Source: Methylomonas sp. EFPC3
GTDB lineage: Bacteria > Pseudomonadota > Gammaproteobacteria > Methylococcales > Methylomonadaceae
Direction of reading: 5' to 3'
Assembly (NCBI RefSeq): GCF_029643245.1
Contig: NZ_CP116398.1
Coordinates: 992,001-1,056,000, forward strand
Length of the DNA: 64,000 nt
Position numbers and translations under genes: made by a program. Below, piece by piece: positions 19,279 to 28,376 of this stretch. The notes under the pieces were generated by a model. That model saw nothing but the letters and a program-made list of their open reading frames with translations, was not told the DNA's origin and ran no database searches. How positions within the stretch are numbered: the first letter of the stretch is position 1; every line of letters starts with the position of its first letter.

Positions 19279-20520
19279 ATGCCAGAATCGAATAACTCGA
19301 CCCATCCAAGTAACGGAAACGGCCGATTTGGCGGTGCCGTTGCCGAAATCTTCGACTATGCCGGCGAAATCAGCGTTTGGCGGCAGCGTATCCATGCTCA
19401 TCCTGAACTTTGCTTTCAGGAGTTTGGCACTGCCGATTTCGTCGCAGAAAAATTAACGGAATGGGGGATACCCATCCACCGCGGCTTGGGTAAAACCGGT
19501 GTAGTCGGCATCGTCAAGTCCGGTCTTTCGGAAAATGCGATAGGCCTGCGAGCCGATATGGACGCATTGCCGATCCAGGAACAAAACCGCTTCGCCCATG
19601 CCTCGGTTTATCCCGGCAAAATGCACGCCTGCGGCCACGACGGCCATACCGCAATGCTGCTGGCCGCCGCACGCTATTTGGCCAAGCAGCGCAATTTCGA
19701 CGGCACCGTGTATCTGATTTTTCAACCGGCAGAGGAGGGCGGCGGTGGCGGCGACGCCATGATCCGTGACGGCTTGTTCGAGCGCTTCCCAATGCAGGCC
19801 GTGTTCGGCATGCACAATTGGCCTGGGTTGCCGGCTGGCAGTTTTGCGGTCAGCCCGGGGCCGGTGATGGCCTCATTAAATACCTTCCGGATCACGATAA
19901 ACGGCAAAGGTTGCCACGCCGCGCTGCCGCATTTGGGCCTGGACCCGACACCGGTTGCCGCGCAAATTATTTTAGCGCTGCAAACTATTCTGACGCGTAA
20001 CACCAATCCGTTGGCGGCGGGGCTGATTTCGGTGACGATGATGCACATCGGCGACGCTACCAACGTGATTGCCGAACGTTGTGAACTGGCCGGTACGGTG
20101 CGGACGTTTTCCGCCGAACTGCTGGATATGATAGAAGCGCGCATGGCCGAAATCGTCCACCATACCTGTTTGGCGCACGGCATGACCGGCGATTTCGAAT
20201 TGACCCGCAGCTATCCGCCAACGGTAAATCATGCAGAGCAAGTCGTAATTTCCCGGAAAGTCATGGCTGGCATCGTTGGCGACGAACAGGTTTTCGAACA
20301 ACAGCCCACCATGGGGGCCGAGGACTTTGCCTTCATGCTGCAACGCGTACCCGGCAGTTACTGCTTCATCGGTAACGGCGACGGCGGCCACCGGTTAGCG
20401 GACCACGGCGCCGGGCCGTGTACGTTGCACAATCCCAGTTACGATTTTAACGACGCCATTTTGGCGTTGGGCGCCAGTTACTGGGTCAGATTGGCCGAAA
20501 CCTGCTTGGCGTTCGCCTGA
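19279..20520 (+). CDS. M20D-family amidohydrolase (hippurate hydrolase-like)
   Basis: A 413-residue zinc or manganese amidohydrolase of the M20D group, which cleaves N-acyl amino acids or related amides. RIHAHPELCFQEF (about residues 37-49), GLRADMDALPI (about 90-100), HACGHDGHTAM (about 115-125, with the Cys and His ligands), the EEGGGG region (about 154) and a C-terminal GAEDFAFM motif (about 346) are all intact. The dimerisation lid domain is present in the middle. There is no signal peptide, so it is cytoplasmic. It stands alone, 102 bp after the previous gene's terminator region. The natural substrate cannot be read from context. Confidence 0.92.
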   Translation: MPESNNSTHPSNGNGRFGGAVAEIFDYAGEISVWRQRIHAHPELCFQEFGTADFVAEKLTEWGIPIHRGLGKTGVVGIVKSGLSENAIGLRADMDALPIQEQNRFAHASVYPGKMHACGHDGHTAMLLAAARYLAKQRNFDGTVYLIFQPAEEGGGGGDAMIRDGLFERFPMQAVFGMHNWPGLPAGSFAVSPGPVMASLNTFRITINGKGCHAALPHLGLDPTPVAAQIILALQTILTRNTNPLAAGLISVTMMHIGDATNVIAERCELAGTVRTFSAELLDMIEARMAEIVHHTCLAHGMTGDFELTRSYPPTVNHAEQVVISRKVMAGIVGDEQVFEQQPTMGAEDFAFMLQRVPGSYCFIGNGDGGHRLADHGAGPCTLHNPSYDFNDAILALGASYWVRLAETCLAFA

Positions 20521-20696
20521 CAGTTGGCTGCCACAGTGTGTAAGCTGTCTGACAATTGTGGCAGGAGTCTCGAAGCACTGCGGTCTTTTCGGCGCGTCAG
20601 ACCGGATGCAAATGGTTGAAAGCCAATAAAACTTGAGCGTTTGGCCCAGCCTATGCTGCAGGGTTGGTGAGTTCCATCAACCCAACGGTGAGCGCC

Positions 20697-20906
20697 ATGC
20701 AAGCATTGAACGAAATGACCGAACTTGGCTATGCCCGGACCATGTTCATTGAAAACCTCAGCCACCAATTTATTGCCGCCACCGGCTGCGGCGTCTACGC
20801 CTACTTGGATCCGGTCGATGTCAGCGGCTTGTTTAACAACTATGTCAACGACAATCTGCCGATAGAAGCCTTCATCAGGCAATGCGTGAAAGACGTACTG
20901 AAGTAA
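20697..20906 (+). CDS. small conserved-looking hypothetical protein
   Basis: A 69-residue protein from the ATG at 20697 (a TTG at 20664 would add 11 residues). It is acidic-aromatic, with no signal peptide or membrane segment, and includes YARTMFIENLSHQFI, CGVYAYLDPVD and a charged end IRQCVKDVLK. I do not recognise a family. A GGTGAG lies 4 bp before the ATG. It converges on mgtC with a 39-bp gap. Upstream at 20529-20564 an 8-bp stem (CTGCCACA / TGTGGCAG) with a 20-base loop lies after the amidohydrolase gene. Confidence 0.6.
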   Translation: MQALNEMTELGYARTMFIENLSHQFIAATGCGVYAYLDPVDVSGLFNNYVNDNLPIEAFIRQCVKDVLK

Positions 20907-20945
20907 AAATCGCAACTTGGTGTTGGCCGCAGCTGCTCTAGCAAA

Positions 20946-21692
20946 TCAGTTGCGGGCAAAAGACAATTGGTAACCCGCCAGAAACACCTGTTGCTCCAGC
21001 GTCTCGCTGATTGCGGGAATCGATACCTTTCGGTTGTCGGTGGCAATCAGCACCAAATGCCATTCTTCACCGTGCAGGTCTTTGCTCATCGAAATCGACC
21101 CTTCCGCCAGGCGGTAACCCATGATTTGGGCCAACTGTTCCAAATCGGTTTGCCGCGGGCGGTGGCCGGATTTGAAACGTAGCAAAACCGCAATGGCGTG
21201 CCTGGAGGGGAGTACGGTTTCGATCCAGCCACCCCAGATCATCGTCGCCGACGCGATCAAGGCCAGTACGATCGCTGCCAGATAAAAGCCGGCGCCGCAT
21301 AGGATGCCGATCGCCGATGAGGCCCAAATCGACGCTGCGGTGGTCAGCCCGCTGATATTCAGGCCTTCCTTCATGATGACGCCGGCGCCGAGAAAGCCGA
21401 TACCGGTGACGATGCCTTGAATCACCCGGGTCGGATCGGCCGTCGCCGTCAGCGGCAATAAGCCGCCGAACCAGAATTGCGGGTAACCGACGATGACGGT
21501 AACCGCCGCCGAGGCCATACAGACCAAGCCGTAGGTGCGCATGCCGGCAGCGCGGCCGTGATAGGAGCGTTCGTAACCGACCACCATGCCCAACAACAGG
21601 GCTCCGACGATGTTCATCAGTATCACTGCGCTGGCCTCGAGCTGGGCGGCAGACCAAAACGAGATCAAGCGGTCGGGAGAGATCGGATTCAT
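20946..21692 (-). CDS. mgtC: MgtC/SapB family membrane protein
   Basis: The 248-residue protein has an N-terminal membrane domain of four to five helices with the family core GALLLGMVVGYERSYHGRAAGMRTYGLVCM (about 30-59) and GVIMKEGLNISGLTTAASIWASSAIG (about 115-140). A soluble ACT-like C-terminal domain follows from about residue 165. MgtC proteins help survival in low Mg2+ and, in some bacteria, inhibit the F-type ATP synthase. It is the third magnesium-linked gene in 7 kb. A short gap (26 bp) separates it from the gspD stop region on the same strand, but it may have its own transcription. Confidence 0.9.
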   Translation of the reverse strand: MNPISPDRLISFWSAAQLEASAVILMNIVGALLLGMVVGYERSYHGRAAGMRTYGLVCMASAAVTVIVGYPQFWFGGLLPLTATADPTRVIQGIVTGIGFLGAGVIMKEGLNISGLTTAASIWASSAIGILCGAGFYLAAIVLALIASATMIWGGWIETVLPSRHAIAVLLRFKSGHRPRQTDLEQLAQIMGYRLAEGSISMSKDLHGEEWHLVLIATDNRKVSIPAISETLEQQVFLAGYQLSFARN

Positions 21693-21718
21693 AAAGCGAT
21701 TGCCGCTATGCGGTAGCG

Positions 21719-24001
21719 TTATTGCTCGCTGGGTTCGACCTTCTCGACATCGACCTCGAACGGTTCTTGAAAATAGATGCCGGACAATTTGCGTTTGAAC
21801 TCCTTGGTAATGTCTTGTGCGTCCTGGCGGCTTTTCATGACTCTGGGGGTCAGTAGCACTACCAGCTCGGTTTTGCCTTTATTTCGGGTGGTGCCGCCGA
21901 ATAACGGGCCTATTAACGGAATTTCGTGCAATAGCGGTACCCCGTCTCGCAAATAGTCATTATTTTCTCTGATCAAGCCGCCTAGTACGATGGTTTCTCC
22001 ACTTTGTACGGCGACGCTGCTTTCGATTTCCCGTTTCTGTATCGTAGGCGAGTCAATGGTATCGCTAGTGGTCGTCTTAATTGCTTGATTGACGCTTTGT
22101 AAAATGTCCATCAGTACCAAGCCGCCGGCGTTGACTCGAGGTCTGACAGATAAATTTACCCCGGTATCGATCATTTGAATCGAGCTGGTTTGAATAGGGG
22201 TGTTATTGGCTCCACCAGATGTCAAATTGGTAGAAACGGATGAACGGATAGGTACGGAATCGCCAACCTTGATGGATGCTTCCTGGTTGTTCAATACCAT
22301 TAAAGATGGCGATGAAATCACGTTGACGTTATTGTTTTTTGCGCTCGCATTCAATACTGCCTGGATGTCTTTAGAGCCGCTTGAAAACGCATAGGTAAAA
22401 CCGCCTGTAGAAAAGGCTTTTGCCGCTTCTTCTGCCAGATCTAGTGCATTGAGCCCTTGGTTTGAGCCGCCTGTGATCTGATTTGTCCCGCCATTGTTGT
22501 GGCTGAAATACCATTGAATACCGTATTTTAGGTCGTCGTTCAGAGTTACCTCAACGATCGTCGCATCGATTAATACCTGCAACGGCAACACGTCCAGTTG
22601 TTTCAGCACACGCTGAATCACGGCATATTCCTGCGCCGTAGCCACGATAATCAAGGCGTTATTGCCTTCGTCGGCCAGGATTTTGACGTTCGGCATATCG
22701 TTATTGTTACCGCCGCCGCTGCCGCCGCTCAAACTGCCGCCGAGCGCGCCGGAGCTGCGGTTGGCGGAACGGTCGGTGCGGTCGCTCAGGGTTCGTTCGC
22801 TGGCGGAATCCTGTTGCCGGTTGCTGCCGGTGCTGCCGCCCATGCTGCTGGCGCTTGACGAAGTGCCGCTGGAGCTTTTGTTGGTCGCTGACAGGGATTT
22901 GCGGCCCGAAGCGATCGAGGCTTTGCTGCTGCGTTGCACCCCGCTACCGAAAATGCCGCTCAAGGTGTCGGCGAGATCGCCGGCGCTGACGTGCTGGCAA
23001 CGGTAGACGTTGACGCCGCCGGCCGCAGCCGGATTGATCCGGTCCAGCCGCAACACCCAGTTTTCAATGTCTTTCAGGTAATTGGCTTGATGAGTAATAG
23101 CCAATACCGCGTTCAGGCGTTCGATTTCGATGAAACGGAAGAAACTGGCTTCTTCGTCCTTGGCTTTCTTGTTATTAAAAATCTGTTCCAGTTCTTCGAT
23201 AATCTTGCCGGCGCTGACATTGGCCGGGGTGAACAATGCAAAGGAGCGGCCTTTCATGATATCGATATCGAAAGTATTGACCACTTCCATCGCTCGCGCG
23301 ACTTCGTTGCCGGACCCGGCCACCAATAAAATATTGCGGCTCGGGTCGACATGCAAAACCGACTTTTCCGGCATCAGCGGCTTCAGGATCTCGGACAGCT
23401 CGGTCGCGGCCACGTTTTTCACCGGGATGATGCGCACCTGGTAGCCGTTCGGCATTTTGGCGCTGGTCAACGAATTGATCGAACTGCTGTACAAGGCCTC
23501 GTTGGCCGGTTTGATCAGATACATTCCGCCTTGCTCGGTCAACGCGGCGTTATTCAAACCCAGCAGCATGTCCAGAGTCGGCAGCAGCTCGTCCTTGGTC
23601 AGCGGCTTCGAGGTTTGCAAGGTGACCTTGCCGGTGACTTGCGGGCTGATCGTGTAATTGCGGCCCATGATGTCGCTCAGGATCACCTTGGCGACTTCGC
23701 CGAGGTCGGCATCGTCGAAATTCAGGCTGTATTCACCTTTGGCGCCGGATTTGGCGGCGGTACTGGGCGTATTGTGGGCGGTAATGCTGGCTTCACCGTT
23801 CGGGAACAATTCGACTTTGGTGGTCCGGTTCTCGGCCGATTTATCCGCATTTGCCAGCTCCGGAATGGGCTGATCGTCGCCGATCCGTTGGTTGTCGGCA
23901 ATCGGCAATTTTTGGTGCAACTGCGGGCCGATATACTCGCAGCCGGCCATGGACAGCGCCAACACCAACATCGGGGGAACGCCAATTTTGTTAGTTGTCA
24001 T
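21719..24001 (-). CDS. gspD: type II secretion secretin GspD
   Basis: The outer-membrane secretin of the type II system. With the ATG at 24001 it has 760 residues and a lipoprotein signal (lipobox SMAGC, Cys at about residue 21), unlike secretins with a plain Sec signal. N0 (from YSLNFDDADLGEVAKVI), N1-N3 and the C-terminal secretin core (VNVISSPSLMVLNNQEASI, then VVLGGLIRENND and VPLLHEIPLIGPLF) are in the usual order. A long Ser/Gly-rich loop (about 360-440) interrupts N3, as in many family members. The start overlaps the upstream gspC-like gene by 11 bp. A start at 24049 is also open but would put 16 residues in front of the signal. Confidence 0.95.
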   Translation of the reverse strand: MTTNKIGVPPMLVLALSMAGCEYIGPQLHQKLPIADNQRIGDDQPIPELANADKSAENRTTKVELFPNGEASITAHNTPSTAAKSGAKGEYSLNFDDADLGEVAKVILSDIMGRNYTISPQVTGKVTLQTSKPLTKDELLPTLDMLLGLNNAALTEQGGMYLIKPANEALYSSSINSLTSAKMPNGYQVRIIPVKNVAATELSEILKPLMPEKSVLHVDPSRNILLVAGSGNEVARAMEVVNTFDIDIMKGRSFALFTPANVSAGKIIEELEQIFNNKKAKDEEASFFRFIEIERLNAVLAITHQANYLKDIENWVLRLDRINPAAAGGVNVYRCQHVSAGDLADTLSGIFGSGVQRSSKASIASGRKSLSATNKSSSGTSSSASSMGGSTGSNRQQDSASERTLSDRTDRSANRSSGALGGSLSGGSGGGNNNDMPNVKILADEGNNALIIVATAQEYAVIQRVLKQLDVLPLQVLIDATIVEVTLNDDLKYGIQWYFSHNNGGTNQITGGSNQGLNALDLAEEAAKAFSTGGFTYAFSSGSKDIQAVLNASAKNNNVNVISSPSLMVLNNQEASIKVGDSVPIRSSVSTNLTSGGANNTPIQTSSIQMIDTGVNLSVRPRVNAGGLVLMDILQSVNQAIKTTTSDTIDSPTIQKREIESSVAVQSGETIVLGGLIRENNDYLRDGVPLLHEIPLIGPLFGGTTRNKGKTELVVLLTPRVMKSRQDAQDITKEFKRKLSGIYFQEPFEVDVEKVEPSEQ

Positions 24002-24602
24002 TGAGTGTCTCGGGTATTTCATTGGGTGCTTGTTCAATCGGTCTGGCATTGACGTTGGCCGGCGCCGGAGGCCGGGGCGCGGGTTTACCGGGCGGCGGTT
24101 TGATTTGTGCTCGCGGTTTGCGCAACATGACCGGCTTGTCCTGGCCGGCTTGTTGCAGGATGACCCGGTCGGCCAGAATCTGTTTCAATTGCCAGCCGGA
24201 TATACTTTGTTCTTCGCCGATCTTCAGGAATTTCCGCGCTTCGTTACGCTTGCTGAACAGCGCGGTCGGTTTGCCGCCCTTATCGTAAACACCGATCAGC
24301 GACCAGTCGTCGATCTGGCTGGTGTCGCTGTTCTGCATGGGGTCGTTGGCTTTGGTTTCGACCAGCGGCCGGCGCCCCTCGATAAAAATCGGCCGCTCGA
24401 CGATATCGCTGTAACTGTCGATAGGGCGCGGGGAATCAGCGATAGCGGGTAGTTGTTCGGCCTCGAACCCGATTTGGTCTCGGGCCGCCAGCTGGCTGTC
24501 GAGTTCCTGCGCCGCATAACGGCTGACCAGCCACTCGCCGCCGAGGCCGGTGCCGAGTGCGGCGCAAGTCAGCAATTGCAAGCGTAACAACTTACGATTC
24601 AT
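23991..24602 (-). CDS. gspC: GspC-like type II secretion inner-membrane protein (no PDZ domain)
   Basis: A 203-residue bitopic protein: an N-terminal membrane helix (about 8-25), a periplasmic linker, then a domain like the GspC homology region (WSLIGVYDKGGKPTALF to QAGQDKPVMLRK, about 98-160). The tail is Pro-rich. In characterised systems this region links the inner-membrane platform to GspD. The PDZ or coiled-coil domain found at the end of many GspC proteins is absent. Some annotations call such proteins GspN. Its ATG overlaps the gspM stop in an ATGA. Confidence 0.75.
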   Translation of the reverse strand: MNRKLLRLQLLTCAALGTGLGGEWLVSRYAAQELDSQLAARDQIGFEAEQLPAIADSPRPIDSYSDIVERPIFIEGRRPLVETKANDPMQNSDTSQIDDWSLIGVYDKGGKPTALFSKRNEARKFLKIGEEQSISGWQLKQILADRVILQQAGQDKPVMLRKPRAQIKPPPGKPAPRPPAPANVNARPIEQAPNEIPETLNDN

Positions 24603-25177
24603 GACGCCTTGGCCCGCATAAAGCTGACGACTTGAAAGCTGACATTCAATTGCGAGCTCGGCTCCAGCTTGTTATTGCTGCGGTTGCGCGCGCCGCGTAC
24701 CGGCGAAATGTCCAGCTGGTCGACCAATAACAGCGGGACGTTGGTTTCCAGCGCGTACAACACGGCGCGTAAGGCCTCCATGCTGCAGCTCATGCGGACT
24801 TTGACCAGGATCCGCATGAAACCGTCTTCAGTTTTGCCGGGTAATCCCTGAGTGCTGGTCAATTGCCCGCCGGCGTCGGTTACGGCAGTTTTGATGATGT
24901 TTTGCAATTCCGCCGATGCCAGCGATTCGGTATCGCTATCGCTCAAATAGCCTTGCTGTTGAAACTGTTGATGCAGAAAATCCAGGTTTTGAGCCACGCT
25001 GTCGCGGCGGGCAGCAATGGTTTGCTGGCGTTGCAGGCGGAATAACAAGGTTTCCTTCTGCTCCCGGTAATCCAGCCAGGTGTTGAACAGCGGCAACAGG
25101 GCGGCCAACACCACAACCAGCACCACTGCAGCCAACAGGCCCAACGCCAGCCAACGCTGATAGCGGGCTTCATTCAT
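24599..25177 (-). CDS. gspM: type II secretion platform protein GspM
   Basis: A 192-residue bitopic inner-membrane protein from the ATG at 25177, which has GGAGG 7 bp upstream. An open frame reaches 25261 but that start would lie inside gspL without a site. The N-terminal helix (about 11-32, LALGLLAAVVLVVVLAALLP) is followed by a coiled coil and a ferredoxin-like periplasmic domain. GspM pairs with GspL. It overlaps gspL by 8 bp and gspC by 4 bp. Confidence 0.85.
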   Translation of the reverse strand: MNEARYQRWLALGLLAAVVLVVVLAALLPLFNTWLDYREQKETLLFRLQRQQTIAARRDSVAQNLDFLHQQFQQQGYLSDSDTESLASAELQNIIKTAVTDAGGQLTSTQGLPGKTEDGFMRILVKVRMSCSMEALRAVLYALETNVPLLLVDQLDISPVRGARNRSNNKLEPSSQLNVSFQVVSFMRAKAS

Positions 25178-26330
25178 GCTGTGCCTCCTCGGAGTTGTCG
25201 CCCTCCGCGGCAGGCGTTTCCGCATCTGCTGCCGTGTCTTCCGGCTTCGGCGCGGCGACATCCATGCTGATTTGAAACCGTTCGCGGCCGGTTGCCTTGT
25301 CTTGCGTCAACGGTGAGACAAAACTGACGTTACTGAAGTAGGGCGAGGCTTCAAGTACCCCGATCAGCGACGATGCGGCCGGCGACTGGCCTTGTATTTG
25401 TAAACGTTTTTCGGCGTATTGGTAGTGGGTTAACCACGTATCGTCTTTTAACAGGACGCTGAGTTCGTTTAAAACCGCAACGAGCGATGGCGAATCGGAT
25501 TTAATGCCGATCAGACGTTGGGTCTGCTCGCGGAGCGCGTCTATTTCGCTTTGCTGGGCTTCGATCAGAGTGGTTTCTTTCTCCAATGTCTTCAGTTGGC
25601 GTTTCAAGGTATCGACGGCTTCGCCTTCCTGCCAGACCGGCCAAGCCAAGGCGGCGACCAGCAACAGCAGTAACAAGGCATTCAGGCTCCAATGTACCGT
25701 GCGCACCCAGTTATTTGGCCGGGGCCGGTATTGTTCCGGCAACAAGGTGTAACGCGGGACGTTAGCGGGATAAACCGTCGCCGCCGGACTGAAATCGACT
25801 GCGGCCGGTTGTACGCCAAGCGCCTGCAGCCGGGCCAGGCAATCGTCCAGCAGCGGTTTCGGCGTTAACACCAACAACACTTCGATTTGGCCGAATTCGG
25901 TTTTGCCTAGCACGTTGGCGGCAAAATAAACCTGCTCGGTGCTGAACGGGGTGTAGCGGTCCAGTTCGAAGCCGACGACTTGTTGCAGATTTTCTTGGGC
26001 GGCGGCAGGCAGAAACAAGCGTTTTTGCAAGGCTTGGCCGGGGTTTAACCGCAGCAGGCACTCGGCCTTGTCTAGTTCGGGATTCAGATTTTTCAGGTTC
26101 CGGTACGCGTCCTCGGCATTGGGATCGAGTTGCCAGATTACGGTGTTTTCGCTTGCAGTTTCCCGATGAAAATCGATTCGGAAATTGCTTTGGTCGGGGC
26201 TGAAGATGGCGACGCCGCTGCGGTCGCTGAGCAGCCGTTTCAGGCCGGTCGGCAGCAGAGCAGCCAGCTCTCCGCTCCACCATTGCCAAAACCGCTTCAG
26301 ATCGACGTCGTTAGTTGTTAGTAAGCTCAT
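25170..26330 (-). CDS. gspL: type II secretion platform protein GspL
   Basis: The 386-residue protein has a cytoplasmic actin-like domain (residues about 40-200, with QQVVGFELDRYTPFSTEQVY), one membrane helix (about 213-232, SLNALLLLLLVAALAWPVW), a coiled coil and a periplasmic PilN-like domain. In type II systems GspL recruits the ATPase GspE to the inner membrane. It overlaps gspK by 20 bp. No gspE is encoded in this operon. The C-terminus is acidic and Ala/Pro-rich (from about 365). Confidence 0.88.
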   Translation of the reverse strand: MSLLTTNDVDLKRFWQWWSGELAALLPTGLKRLLSDRSGVAIFSPDQSNFRIDFHRETASENTVIWQLDPNAEDAYRNLKNLNPELDKAECLLRLNPGQALQKRLFLPAAAQENLQQVVGFELDRYTPFSTEQVYFAANVLGKTEFGQIEVLLVLTPKPLLDDCLARLQALGVQPAAVDFSPAATVYPANVPRYTLLPEQYRPRPNNWVRTVHWSLNALLLLLLVAALAWPVWQEGEAVDTLKRQLKTLEKETTLIEAQQSEIDALREQTQRLIGIKSDSPSLVAVLNELSVLLKDDTWLTHYQYAEKRLQIQGQSPAASSLIGVLEASPYFSNVSFVSPLTQDKATGRERFQISMDVAAPKPEDTAADAETPAAEGDNSEEAQHE

Positions 26331-27279
26331 CTTGCACAGTGATTAACTGGGGTTCCTTTTCCGGGTCGAATAGCGACGATTCTTGTCGACCCTGCTGCCA
26401 ATCCAGGATGCGGTAGGGCGCTTGTCCGATATCTTGGTTTTCAAACTTCACCACGGCCGTAATTGACGCGGTTGACTGGTCCGCCAGCAGTGTTTCGCAG
26501 CTAATGGTAAAGGTTTGTTCCTGGTCCGCCAAGCCGGCCTCGGTTTGATTGCCGTCCGGCCCGTTATCGCCGGTTTGTTTGGCCAGACGTCGCTCCAAGT
26601 ATACATCATGAATATTTTGTGTCTTCAGCCGGGCATCGATGATGCGCAGCAACTCGGGCGGCGCCAGGCTTTTGTTCGGCTCGGGCTGACCGGAATAGAC
26701 CGTGATCCAGGGCCGGATCCGTTCGAATATGGCTTCGTCCATGCCCAGCACCATTTGCAACTCTTCCAGCGATTGAAAGGGGGCATTGCCCGGAGGGTAT
26801 GATCTGCCGGCCTGGCGGTAGTGTTTCTTTTCGGCGCCGTTCGGCCGCGGTTCGTCGTCGGCGTCGCGCCAATCGATGATCGCATCCATCAGTTGTTGCC
26901 GCCGGCTATCATCTTCGACGGCATAGGACAGTACCGCCAGCAGTAATTCTTCGCCGGCTGCGTTGATATCGACCTTGCCGGATTCGGCCAAAACCCGAAT
27001 TCGCAGTTCGCTATCGGCGCCAGCCAACCGGTAAATCGCGCCGTCGACCCGCCAGCGTTGTTCCGGATCGGGTTGACGCAGGCCCTGTGCGGCCAAATTC
27101 AAACCGGATTCCGCCAGCGCCGAGGCGCGGGCGTTGCCGACCATAGCCGAACTAACGCCGCTTTCCCGCCGCATGGTCAGCGTAAAACTGCCCGCCATCA
27201 CGCTGAGCAGCGTCAAAATCCAAATCACGATCACCAGCGCCATTCCGGTTTGGCGTGGACTGGACGGATTACTCGGCAT
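26311..27279 (-). CDS. gspK: type II secretion minor pseudopilin GspK
   Basis: A 322-residue pseudopilin, the large tip subunit. The prepilin peptidase site is QTG followed by MALVIVIWILTLLSVMAG (about residues 12-30), without the Glu5 that other pseudopilins have, as is normal for GspK. The alpha-helical domain contains SGLNLAAQGL, VDINAAGEELLLAVLSY and NAPFQSLEELQMVLGM, which are the helix-hairpin-helix-like segments of the family. It overlaps gspJ by 11 bp. Confidence 0.92.
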   Translation of the reverse strand: MPSNPSSPRQTGMALVIVIWILTLLSVMAGSFTLTMRRESGVSSAMVGNARASALAESGLNLAAQGLRQPDPEQRWRVDGAIYRLAGADSELRIRVLAESGKVDINAAGEELLLAVLSYAVEDDSRRQQLMDAIIDWRDADDEPRPNGAEKKHYRQAGRSYPPGNAPFQSLEELQMVLGMDEAIFERIRPWITVYSGQPEPNKSLAPPELLRIIDARLKTQNIHDVYLERRLAKQTGDNGPDGNQTEAGLADQEQTFTISCETLLADQSTASITAVVKFENQDIGQAPYRILDWQQGRQESSLFDPEKEPQLITVQDELTNN

Positions 27280-27963
27280 CGGGGGGCAGGGAGGTTTGCT
27301 GGCCGATGTTATCGCCGGCCGGGGCGGCGGCGTCGATCCGCAGCGGAAAGATCATATCCGGCCAAAAGCTGTCGTCATTGAGCGCAATATGGATTTTGAC
27401 CAGGCTCGGTAAACGTTCGGCGTCCAGCCAGTCGTCCTGCCAGACCGGAGCGTCGCCAGCGTTCGGACTCTTGGCGCCGAAGTAACTGATGCGGAAGCTG
27501 CGGACGTCCTCCAGCAACACCACCGGCTCCGGCTCGGCATCCACTTGCCGCCGGTAGGGGGTCAAGGTGACGTTCAATGTAGACGTCCGGTCGCGGGCCG
27601 GTTCGATGCTGAAGATTTGCAGACCTTTGCGCGCCGAAGCGGCCGGCAGCGCGGCAACGAAGCGCAAGCTTTGCGGCAGGCCCTGAAAACTAAGTTTGGG
27701 CAATTCCGGCTCGGGGGGGCTTGAAGGTCGTCGCGCTCGGCAGCGACGAACTCAGGCAACGGCCGGGCCGCACTCAAATGGTGTTTGAAAAATTGGTAGA
27801 CCACGGCTTTACGGTTGACTTGGTCGATTTTGGTTTCGCCGCTATGCCAACTCTGCGCCGCAATCCGCAAACTGCCGAACAGCAAGGTCACCATCACGCC
27901 GAGCAGCGTGATCGCGATCAGCATTTCGATCAAGGTAAAGCCGTTAGATTGGCGGGGAAACAC
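27269..27963 (-). pseudogene. gspJ: type II secretion minor pseudopilin GspJ, frameshifted
   Basis: Two frames make one protein. The first (from ATG 27963) has the prepilin cleavage site NGFTLIEMLIAITLLGVM and reads normally to RDDLQAPP. It then runs into unrelated sequence at the G7 run 27713-27719 (C7 on the coding strand). The second frame resumes as PEPELPKLSFQGLPQSL and gives a normal GspJ C-terminal half to SLPPDAE. One extra base in the run would restore a protein of about 231 residues. The overlaps with gspI and gspK are intact, so the gene is probably functional in the cell or only recently broken. Confidence 0.85.
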
Positions 27964-28376
27964 TATCCCTGGCCTTGCTGCAATTTTAATGTTGTCAATT
28001 CCACGCTACGGCGCTGGTCGCCGTCCCCCCAACTGACACCAACCTGCACCGAGTAAAGTTGTGCGGCGGTTTCGCTGTTCGGATCGGGTTCGCGCAGACT
28101 GCGCCTGGCCGGTTGATTCGAGGCCGGCGCCACTCGGACCAGCCAGTCGTATTTGTCGCCTTCGCTGCCCTCGCTGTCGCCGACCGTGAGCGGGGTTTCC
28201 ACGCCGGTCCGCGCCATCAACGATTCGGCGATCTGCACGGCTATAGTGTATTCCTCGGATATGACGGCATTGTTAACGCCGGCGCCGAATACCCGCAGTA
28301 ATACGCTCAATGCAATCGCCATGATCGAAAACGCCACCAGGATTTCCAGCAGCGAAAAGCCTTTATGCCGCCGCAT
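27963..28376 (-). CDS. gspI: type II secretion minor pseudopilin GspI
   Basis: A 137-residue pseudopilin with the cleavage site HKG followed by FSLLEILVAFSIMAIALSVL (residues 7-26). The soluble domain contains the IAESLMART region typical of GspI. Its start lies 14 bp inside gspH and its stop meets the gspJ start, so translation is coupled. It should form the pseudopilus tip with GspJ and GspK. Confidence 0.9.
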   Translation of the reverse strand: MRRHKGFSLLEILVAFSIMAIALSVLLRVFGAGVNNAVISEEYTIAVQIAESLMARTGVETPLTVGDSEGSEGDKYDWLVRVAPASNQPARRSLREPDPNSETAAQLYSVQVGVSWGDGDQRRSVELTTLKLQQGQG

